Positions 6,628-11,829 of a DNA stretch of 11,829 nt are shown here, piece after piece. The stretch lies in assembly GCA_900552995.1 (NCBI GenBank), contig USBX01000017.1, positions 1 to 11,829 on the forward strand, in the 5' to 3' direction. Position numbers and translations under genes: made by a program. How positions within the stretch are numbered: the stretch's first letter is position 1; the number at the start of each line of letters is the position of its first letter. This DNA comes from an uncultured Collinsella sp. GTDB taxonomy: Bacteria > Actinomycetota > Coriobacteriia > Coriobacteriales > Coriobacteriaceae. The notes under the pieces are model-generated. The model did not search any database, was not told the origin of the DNA, and was given only the letters and a program-made list of their open reading frames with translations.

Positions 6628-6654
6628 ATTATGCCCACCGCACAGTCATGCCAA
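6628..6654 (-). promoter_or_regulatory. Candidate promoter of the phospholipase-like gene
   Basis: On the minus strand TTGGCA (6654-6649, five of six matches to a -35 consensus) is followed after 15 bases by CATAAT (6633-6628, five of six to -10). The spacing is shorter than the usual 17. The -10 context GTGGGCATAATGGATTG closely resembles that of the glycosyltransferase promoter. It would give a leader of about 25 bases. The 91-base gap from 6596 to 6686 shows no intrinsic terminator for the upstream regulator gene. Confidence 0.42.
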
Positions 6655-6686
6655 ACCTGTAACGGCAAACGATGGCACACCGACCC

Positions 6687-7421
6687 TTACGCAAGCCCCA
6701 AGTGCGATTTGACCTCGGCAGCGCGACGGCGGGACACGGGCACCGTCGAGGTTACGCGATCGAGCCTGAGCTCCATCAGGCCCGTGGAGCCGATCTCGAC
6801 ATTGTGCACGTCTTCCAAATTAACCAGATAGCTGCGGTGGACACGGATAAAGCCCTCGGAGGCCAGGCGCCGCTCGAGCGATGAAATCGACTCATTGATC
6901 AGATATGTTCCCTCGGCGCAGACGGCATTGCAAAAATCGGCGCGCGCCTCAAAGTAGCAGACATCCGCCACGGGAATGAACACCTTTTTGCCCCCGCGAT
7001 CCACCGTCAGGCGCAAAGGCTGACGCGGAGCATGGACGACACGGCGAGCGCCCAGGGCAGTCTCGATCTTGTCGAGCGCCTTTGACAGGCGGGCATCCTC
7101 GACCGGTTTGACGATGTAATCGACCGCATCGAGGTTATAGGCATCGGCCGCATACTCGGCAAATGCCGTCACAAACACCACGACCGGCGGCGTCTTTAGG
7201 TTCTGCAACGTCTCGGCAAGCTCAATTCCCGAGCGACCGGGCATGGTAATGTCTAAAAACAGCACGTCGGGCTTGTTCGACAGAATCGACTCCACGGCTT
7301 CGGTGACATTGCCCGCCTCGGCAATCTGACCCACACGCGTATCCTTTTCCAACAGATAGCGTAGCTCAGCCCTAATTGGAGGCTCGTCATCAACCACCAA
7401 GATGTTCCAGCCTTCGGACAT
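6687..7421 (-). CDS. LytTR-family response regulator (pair 2)
   Basis: 244-aa response regulator. The receiver domain (about 5-122) has D11-D12, phospho-acceptor D57 in FLDITMP, T85 and K105 in VKP. The LytTR DNA-binding domain (about 135-240) contains FIRVHRSYLVNL at 191-202, closer to the family consensus (HRSY) than the HRRY of the pair 1 regulator. The ATG at 7421 has GAGGGG 8 bases upstream. The gene lies 38 bases after its kinase, so the two are surely one operon. No terminator is seen after the TAA at 6687, so some read-through into the phospholipase-like and transporter genes is likely, which would place those two genes partly under the same transcript. Targets are unknown. It shares motif order and many residues (for example LDAVDY/VDAVDY, VPVSRRR) with the pair 1 regulator. 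Confidence 0.95.
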   Translation of the reverse strand: MSEGWNILVVDDEPPIRAELRYLLEKDTRVGQIAEAGNVTEAVESILSNKPDVLFLDITMPGRSGIELAETLQNLKTPPVVVFVTAFAEYAADAYNLDAVDYIVKPVEDARLSKALDKIETALGARRVVHAPRQPLRLTVDRGGKKVFIPVADVCYFEARADFCNAVCAEGTYLINESISSLERRLASEGFIRVHRSYLVNLEDVHNVEIGSTGLMELRLDRVTSTVPVSRRRAAEVKSHLGLA

Positions 7422-7459
7422 ATGCGCTTCCCCTCTTTTTCTCTCAATCCAACCGCGTG

Positions 7460-8851
7460 CTACACCGTCAACGGCGCCGGCTCATGTGGCTCGCCGTTCA
7501 ACTCAACGATGACCTGCGTTCCCACGCCCTCCTGGGACTTCACGCGCATGCCGGAATCTTCTCCGTAAAAGAAATGGATGCGCTGAAGCACGTTGAAGAG
7601 CGCCAGGCCGCAACCTCGCTTGACGGAGCCGTCGGCGGTAATGCTCTCGGGTTCCCCTCGGCGATGCTGCTCAAACAGATGCGCGCAGACTTCTTCGCTC
7701 ATTCCGATGCCGTCGTCTTCGACGATGATCTCCAAGCCGTCATCGGTCTCAAAAGCCCTAACACGAATAGAAAGCGGCTCGATCTCGCGCTGCGCATGCT
7801 TGATGCAGTTTTCGAGCAGCGGCTGCAAGATAAACGGCGGCACCAGGCTGTCACGCACCTCAAAGTCGATGTCGACCGAGACGCGCAGACGGCCGTCGCC
7901 ATACCGGGCCTGCATAAGATTGATATAACGAGTGCCCTGTTCCACCTCGTGCTCGAGCGTGGTGAGCGTATCGGAATCAGAAAGCGTCTGACGATAGTAG
8001 TTGGAAAAGTCGATCAGCAGCGATCGCGCCTTGTCAGGCTCGGTTCGAACGAGCGACACGATCGTGCTAATGGTATTGAATAGAAAATGAGGATCGACCT
8101 GCGATTGCAAGGCGCGCAGCTCCACGCGGGCCGTAAGCTCGTCCTGGCGCTCGAGCTCAAAGCTGGCGAGCTGCGTGGAAATGAGATCGGCAAAGCCCGA
8201 GGCAAGGGCCGTCTGGCGCATATCGATGCTGCTCAGGCGGGGGTAGTACAGCTCGAGCGTACCCACGCAATGCCCGCGCACGGTAAGCGGCGCGACAATG
8301 CCGGCGCGCAGGCGGGGAAAATAGCCGCCCGTCTCATGGGAGGTGTCACGCGAAAACACGCTTTGCTCGCCCGTCTCAATCACACTGAGCGTGGTCTTGA
8401 GCACGACCGGGGTGCCGGCCGGGCACTTTGCCGAGTCCTCGCCCCAGCTTGCCAACACCTGTTTGCCATCGGTAAAGCAGATGGCAGAGGCGATGGTCTC
8501 GGACAGGATGATTTTAGAGGCACCCAGGGCCGCTTCGGGCGTAAGGCCGCGCGACGTGTAGGCGAATATTTTTGATGCGATGGCGAGCGTGCGGTCGGTT
8601 GCGCTCGATGTGAGGTCGTCGGGGACCACAAAGACATACGAGAAAAAGAAGCACAGCATGACCAGGCCGGCAATAACGACAACGCCCGGAACGGGATTGG
8701 GATTATCGGTTAAATCCCAGATAAGCAGCAGGATAAGCGCCGGAACGACAACACCGAGCAGGATGGCCTGGACCACGTGCTGTGCCGTGCGAAAGACCTT
8801 GGTAGAGTTGTAGCTCTTGCCCAGAATCAGCCTGTTTAAATCCACCGTCAT
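7460..8851 (-). CDS. LytS-like sensor histidine kinase (pair 2)
   Basis: 463-aa membrane kinase from ATG at 8851. Two hydrophobic segments (about 26-46 and 55-76) are followed by a GAF-like region (about 85-225) and the LytS-type kinase core: phospho-accepting H255 in VDPHFLFN, N348 in the N-box (LLENCIKHA), DDGIGM at 379-384, GCGLAL at 413-418 and GVGT at 442-445. The residue before PH is aspartate where the family normally has asparagine. Start choice is open by two codons: AAGGGG touches the ATG at 8851 directly, but has ideal 6-base spacing to an in-frame GTG at 8845, which may be the true start. An upstream in-frame ATG at 8920 is rejected because a hairpin lies in between. The gene follows the amidohydrolase by 111 bases and precedes its regulator by 38. 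The signal is unknown. Confidence 0.94.
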   Translation of the reverse strand: MTVDLNRLILGKSYNSTKVFRTAQHVVQAILLGVVVPALILLLIWDLTDNPNPVPGVVVIAGLVMLCFFFSYVFVVPDDLTSSATDRTLAIASKIFAYTSRGLTPEAALGASKIILSETIASAICFTDGKQVLASWGEDSAKCPAGTPVVLKTTLSVIETGEQSVFSRDTSHETGGYFPRLRAGIVAPLTVRGHCVGTLELYYPRLSSIDMRQTALASGFADLISTQLASFELERQDELTARVELRALQSQVDPHFLFNTISTIVSLVRTEPDKARSLLIDFSNYYRQTLSDSDTLTTLEHEVEQGTRYINLMQARYGDGRLRVSVDIDFEVRDSLVPPFILQPLLENCIKHAQREIEPLSIRVRAFETDDGLEIIVEDDGIGMSEEVCAHLFEQHRRGEPESITADGSVKRGCGLALFNVLQRIHFFYGEDSGMRVKSQEGVGTQVIVELNGEPHEPAPLTV

Positions 8852-8882
8852 CCCCTTTTGTCCGTAGCACCCATAGCAATAA

Positions 8883-8904
8883 AGAGGGCCGCAAGCGACC
8901 CTCT
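8883..8904 (-). terminator. Hairpin between amidohydrolase and kinase 2
   Basis: AGAGGG (8883-8888) pairs with CCCTCT (8899-8904), with an inner CG/CG extension across one mismatch. On the minus strand it is followed by TTTATTG, an interrupted T run. It may be a modest terminator for the amidohydrolase/permease transcript. Because the candidate -10 of the kinase operon is at 8917-8912, the same hairpin would form the very 5' end of the kinase mRNA. Confidence 0.55.
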
Positions 8905-8906
8905 CC

Positions 8907-8921
8907 ATTGCATTATGCAAT
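8907..8921 (-). promoter_or_regulatory. Palindrome overlapping a -10 of the kinase 2 operon
   Basis: The 15-bp palindrome ATTGCAT-A-ATGCAAT (7-bp arms, one central base) contains a -10-like CATAAT at 8917-8912 on the minus strand. No strong -35 lies 17 bases upstream. Further upstream the minus strand has ACAGTTTTTG (about 8932-8923) and ACCGTTTGTC (8960-8951), each resembling a LytTR half-site, but 28 bases apart rather than the usual 21-22. The dyad could be an operator for an unknown regulator. Confidence 0.35.
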
Positions 8922-8962
8922 CAAAAACTGTGTTTTACATCCAGCCATCGACAAACGGTATC

Positions 8963-10240
8963 TTAGGCGCTGTATTTGTTGGCCTCGCCAAAGGTGCCAG
9001 CCTCGACGATCCAGCCGTCCTTCATGATGACGTCCATGTTGTCGGTGTTGAGCACGTGGATATCGGCAGCGACGTCACCGTTGACGACCAGCAGGTCGGC
9101 GCACTTGCCGGCCTCGATAGAACCGGTCTCGTCCTCGATGTGGCACATCTTGGCACCGTTGAGGGTGGCGCAGGTGATGGTCTCGACCGGGGTGAAGCCG
9201 ATCTTGTCGACGAACTCGTACATCTCCTCGATGGAGCAGGTGCCGTACGGGGTGACGAAGGAGAAGGAGTCGGAGCCGATCGTCATGACGACGCCGCGCT
9301 TCTTGGCCTCGCGCAGGCAGTCGTAGTTGCGCTGCAGCTCCTTCTCGACCAGGGTGCCCTCGTACTTGTCGTGCAGCTCGGGGACGTAGACGGGCGGATA
9401 GGTGGCGTACCAGGTGGGCAGGAAGGCGATCGTCGGGGTGAAGAAGGTGCCCTGCTCGGCCATGAGGTCCATGGTGCGCTCATCGATATCGAAACCGTGA
9501 ATCAGTTGCTCGCAGCCAAAGCGAACGGAATCATAGGCAGCGGCGTGGTTGTTGTAGCAGTGGCTCCACACGGGGATGCCGACCATCTTTGCCTCTTCGA
9601 CCACGGCCTGGATCTCCTCGGAGCAATAGTGCTGGTCGCGACCGGAGTCCCAGCGCCAGATGCCGCCACCGGTAGCCCAGATCTTGATGGCATCGGGGTT
9701 CTCGCGCAGGCGACGACGGACGGCCTTGCGCAGATCCCAAGGACCGTCGACCTGGTCGCCCCAGGGATGGGATTCCTTGTTGAGCTCCTGGGTGCAGTGG
9801 TGGGAGTCACCGTGGCCGGCAACGCGGCAGAAGCCCAGGCCGGTGGCCAGAACGCGCGGGCCCTTAAAGACGCCCTTGTCGATGCAGTCACGGATCTGGA
9901 TACCAAAGCGGCCGATCTCGCAGACGGTGGTGAGGCCGTGGGTGAGGCAGTCGTAGGCCTGCTTGACGGCGACGGCCTGCTTCTCGAGGAGCGGCTGCAT
10001 GACCCAATCGGTGTCATCGTCGGTCAGGTTGCCCGAGAAGTGCAGGTGAGTGTCGATCAGGCCGGGAAGGACGGTCTTGCCGGCGGCGTCGATGACCTCA
10101 ACGCCCTCGGGAAGGTCCTGCATAGTGCCGGCGTACTCGATCTTGCCGTTGTCGTCGACGAGAACGAGGGAGTTCTCGATCGGCTCAGCACCGGTACCGT
10201 CGATGAGCTTGCCGCCAACGATTGCATACTTAGTGGACAT
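8963..10240 (-). CDS. Metal-dependent amidohydrolase (prolidase-like group)
   Basis: 425-aa amidohydrolase-superfamily enzyme with a small beta-domain made from both termini and a central TIM barrel. Metal ligands are all visible: H65-x-H67 in DTHLHF, K186 (IKIWATGG, probable carboxylated lysine), H227 (WSHCYN), H248 (IHGF) and D324 (GSDS). This ladder and the IKIWATGG motif match the group that includes Xaa-Pro dipeptidase-like and N-acyl/carbamoyl amino-acid hydrolases; the exact substrate is open. No signal peptide, so cytosolic. The ATG at 10240 has a full AAGGAGG 4 bases upstream, the strongest ribosome binding site in the window. Codon use is strongly biased to GGC, AAG, GAG, ATC and GAC, unlike the kinase genes, suggesting high expression. 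It follows the APC permease by 132 bases, suggesting that the permease imports its substrate or exports its product. Confidence 0.92.
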   Translation of the reverse strand: MSTKYAIVGGKLIDGTGAEPIENSLVLVDDNGKIEYAGTMQDLPEGVEVIDAAGKTVLPGLIDTHLHFSGNLTDDDTDWVMQPLLEKQAVAVKQAYDCLTHGLTTVCEIGRFGIQIRDCIDKGVFKGPRVLATGLGFCRVAGHGDSHHCTQELNKESHPWGDQVDGPWDLRKAVRRRLRENPDAIKIWATGGGIWRWDSGRDQHYCSEEIQAVVEEAKMVGIPVWSHCYNNHAAAYDSVRFGCEQLIHGFDIDERTMDLMAEQGTFFTPTIAFLPTWYATYPPVYVPELHDKYEGTLVEKELQRNYDCLREAKKRGVVMTIGSDSFSFVTPYGTCSIEEMYEFVDKIGFTPVETITCATLNGAKMCHIEDETGSIEAGKCADLLVVNGDVAADIHVLNTDNMDVIMKDGWIVEAGTFGEANKYSA

Positions 10241-10244
10241 GGTT

Positions 10245-10251
10245 CCTCCTT
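10245..10251 (-). promoter_or_regulatory. Consensus ribosome binding site of the amidohydrolase
   Basis: AAGGAGG on the minus strand, 4 bases before the ATG at 10240. It overlaps the edge of a 10-bp palindrome ATGGATCCAT (10252-10261). The match fixes the start codon and fits the high-expression codon bias. Confidence 0.85.
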
Positions 10252-10323
10252 ATGGATCCATATATGTGGGCGAGGCCGTGTTGGGTTAAGGCCTCACAAA
10301 GCTACCCAAGTGGTGCCGGGTTC

Positions 10324-10352
10324 GGTGCGCGGGAGAGAGGATTCCGCGCACC
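10324..10352 (-). other. Intercistronic hairpin between permease and amidohydrolase
   Basis: A perfect 9-bp inverted repeat, GGTGCGCGG (10324-10332) with CCGCGCACC (10344-10352), has an 11-base loop. There is no T tract on the minus strand, so it should not terminate transcription. Its place in the 132-base gap fits a processing or 3'-end stabilising element that lets the two cistrons differ in abundance. A second possible stem, TTGGGT/ACCCAA, lies between it and the ribosome binding site. Confidence 0.55.
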
Positions 10353-10372
10353 CAATCCGCCCCGGCTAGGCG

Positions 10373-11779
10373 TTACTTTTTGCGGGAATTGGTGAAAGCC
10401 ATGAGGGCTAGGCCAATAGCCAACCAGCCGATCACGATGCTCCACTCCACCATGTTGAGGGAGGCGGGAGAGAACGGAATCACGAGCAGGCCGATGATGA
10501 TGGCGCAGGCAGCGATAGCGAGGCCGATGCCAAACTTGCCGCCGGGCACCTCGTAGGGACGAGGCAGGTCGGGCTCGGTGAAGCGCATGCGCAGGCAGGC
10601 GAGGGCGACCATACCGCAGGAGAAGATGAAGGCGAGAGCCGACACGTTGGTCAGAGGAATGAGCATGTTCTTGCCCAGGAACGGACCGATGACGGTGATG
10701 ACGCCCAGAACGACGCAGGCGAGCTTGGGAGCGCCGGACTTGGGGTCGACCTCGGCGAACTTCTCGGGCAGCTGGCCCTTGCGGCCCATGGCGAGCATGA
10801 TGCGGCTCGTGGCGCCGTAGAAGGAGTTCATCGGACCCATGGGTCCAAGCGTGGCGATGACGAGCATGGCCAGGTACAGGAGCATGTTGATGCCCTTGAG
10901 GCAGGCAAGCGCGGGAACCGGGCTCTTAACAAACTCATGCCAGTCGAGGATGGTGCCGAACGAGTAGATGCAGACCATGTAGAAGCCGCCGGCGGCCAGC
11001 AGGGCCAGGGAGATGATCTTGCCGAACTTGTTCCAGTTGAGGCCCTCGGCTGCTTCCTCAGCCTGCTGAGGAATGGTGTCGAAACCGGCGTAGAAGAACG
11101 GGGTCAGGACCAGGACCGACACGATGCCGGCGAACAGGCTGGTGCTCTCGGTAGCGGCCTTGCCGCCGCCAGCACCGGCGACCTGGGAGAATACGGGCAT
11201 GGCGTTGTCCGGCGAGCCGGTGAACAGCGAGACGCCCATGGCGAGCAGCATGCCGCAGAGCAGGGCCTTGGTCAGGAAGGCTTGGAGCTTGGCGGCCGAG
11301 CTGGCACCGCGGAAGTTGAGGAAGATGACGTAGACTGCAAAGCCGAGCGCGATCAGCGTCGGGAACAGGTAAACGTCGGCGCCCAGGATGGTGTAGAGCT
11401 TGACGGCGCGCAGCCACTCAAGGCCGGGCAGGCTGCCGAACATCTCGGACACGAGGGTCGAAATGGCGATGGCCTCCCACGGGCACAGGATGCCGTTGCC
11501 CAAGGCCAGGAGCCAACCGGTGATGTAGCTCAGCGTACGGCCAAAGCTACGATCGACATACTCGACGATGCCGCCCGAGATGGGGATAGCAGCCGTAAGC
11601 TCACCGAAAACAGCTCCGACGGGCACGAGGAAGATTGCACCCAAGAGGAATGCGATCATAGCGGGAACGGGACCGCCGCCCACGACCATCCAGTCGCCGA
11701 CCTGCAGAACCCAACCGGTGCCGATGATGGCACCGAAACCGATGGTGAAGAAGTTCCAGAGCGAAAGCGTTTTCTTCAT
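10373..11779 (-). CDS. APC-family amino-acid permease
   Basis: 468-aa integral membrane transporter with about 12 hydrophobic segments, of the amino acid-polyamine-organocation superfamily. GFGAIIGTGW at 14-23 is the unwound first membrane helix that binds the substrate's amino and carboxyl groups in this family, and the length is typical. The substrate is probably an amino acid or a small derivative, but which one cannot be read. The ATG at 11779 starts a normal short N terminus, yet only two native bases remain before the adapter, so the ribosome binding site, promoter and any longer N terminus are missing. Codon use is biased like that of the downstream amidohydrolase, with which it probably forms an operon for importing and hydrolysing an amide or dipeptide-like nutrient. 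Confidence 0.9.
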   Translation of the reverse strand: MKKTLSLWNFFTIGFGAIIGTGWVLQVGDWMVVGGGPVPAMIAFLLGAIFLVPVGAVFGELTAAIPISGGIVEYVDRSFGRTLSYITGWLLALGNGILCPWEAIAISTLVSEMFGSLPGLEWLRAVKLYTILGADVYLFPTLIALGFAVYVIFLNFRGASSAAKLQAFLTKALLCGMLLAMGVSLFTGSPDNAMPVFSQVAGAGGGKAATESTSLFAGIVSVLVLTPFFYAGFDTIPQQAEEAAEGLNWNKFGKIISLALLAAGGFYMVCIYSFGTILDWHEFVKSPVPALACLKGINMLLYLAMLVIATLGPMGPMNSFYGATSRIMLAMGRKGQLPEKFAEVDPKSGAPKLACVVLGVITVIGPFLGKNMLIPLTNVSALAFIFSCGMVALACLRMRFTEPDLPRPYEVPGGKFGIGLAIAACAIIIGLLVIPFSPASLNMVEWSIVIGWLAIGLALMAFTNSRKK

Positions 11780-11781
11780 AC

Positions 11782-11829
11782 CTGTCTCTTATACACATCT
11801 GACGCTGCCGACGATAAGGCTCGTGTAGA
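11782..11829 (-). other. Nextera adapter, i5 index and start of P5 (artefact)
   Basis: Bases 11782-11800 are the Tn5 mosaic end and 11801-11814 the rest of the Nextera Read-1 adapter, in reverse complement. An 8-base index follows (11815-11822; reverse complement GAGCCTTA, which I recall as Nextera i5 S521), then GTGTAGA, the start of the reverse-complemented P5 sequence. None of this is genomic. The peptide VSYTHLTLPT read through here is a well-known adapter translation. Confidence 0.98.

Noticed and set aside
8852..8920. 23-residue N-terminal extension of kinase 2
   Set aside because: The ATG at 8920 overlaps the palindromic -10 region, and the extension would translate the hairpin at 8883-8904; the peptide is Cys-rich and unlike the family.
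8951..8960. LytTR direct repeat upstream of kinase 2 (ACCGTTTGTC and ACAGTTTTTG)
   Set aside because: The two elements are 28 bases apart instead of about 21-22 and match only loosely, so they are mentioned but not called as a binding site.
8858..10369. 503-codon open frame on the plus strand
   Set aside because: It is exactly antisense to the amidohydrolase, whose G/C-ending codons leave the opposite frame free of stops. Its peptide is low-complexity, rich in Val, Gly, Asp and Ala, with no motifs.
11568..11828. Plus-strand frame ending in VSYTHLTLPTIRLV
   Set aside because: Antisense to the permease and running into the adapter; the tail is an adapter translation.
1..11829. CRISPR arrays, tRNA or rRNA genes, insertion sequences, prophage genes
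   Set aside because: No regularly spaced repeats, cloverleaf sequences, transposase-like proteins or terminal inverted repeats other than the library adapters were seen.

Overview
The window is one assembled contig bounded by Illumina Nextera adapter sequence at both ends (1-22 and 11782-11829). The native DNA is about 11.76 kb, has G+C clearly above half, and every convincing gene lies on the minus strand. The G+C, the paired LytS-type kinases with LytTR regulators, and the UMF1-type transporter, zinc phospholipase-C-like and amidohydrolase/APC genes suggest a gut actinobacterium of the class Coriobacteriia, most likely Collinsella or a close relative. This is inference from gene style; there is no rRNA or other phylogenetic marker here.

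In transcription order (right to left): an APC-family amino-acid permease (10373-11779, start at the contig edge) and a metal-dependent amidohydrolase of the prolidase-like group (8963-10240) form an uptake-and-hydrolysis pair with strongly biased, high-expression-like codon use. Next is a first two-component system, a LytS-like kinase (7460-8851) and a LytTR response regulator (6687-7421). Then come a cytosolic zinc-dependent phospholipase-C-like hydrolase (5651-6595) and a UMF1/Atg22-like MFS transporter (4290-5549). After a strong terminator hairpin there is a second operon: a GT2-type glycosyltransferase (2932-4119), a second LytS-like kinase (1592-2935, coupled by an ATGA overlap) and its LytTR regulator (803-1519). 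A terminator separates this from a YfcE/MJ0936-type phosphodiesterase (244-711), which ends at another terminator. The first 220 native bases at the left edge contain no gene I can identify.

The two kinase/regulator pairs are paralogous in layout and sequence and sit about 3.3 kb apart on the same strand, with glycosyltransferase, transporter and phospholipase-like genes between them. The simplest reading is an envelope- or metabolite-responsive locus built by duplication of one two-component system, but the signals and targets cannot be read from the sequence. The most interesting non-coding signals are ATTGC...GCAAT inverted repeats at the putative promoters of both kinase operons, and stable hairpins lying between those putative promoters and the ribosome binding sites.
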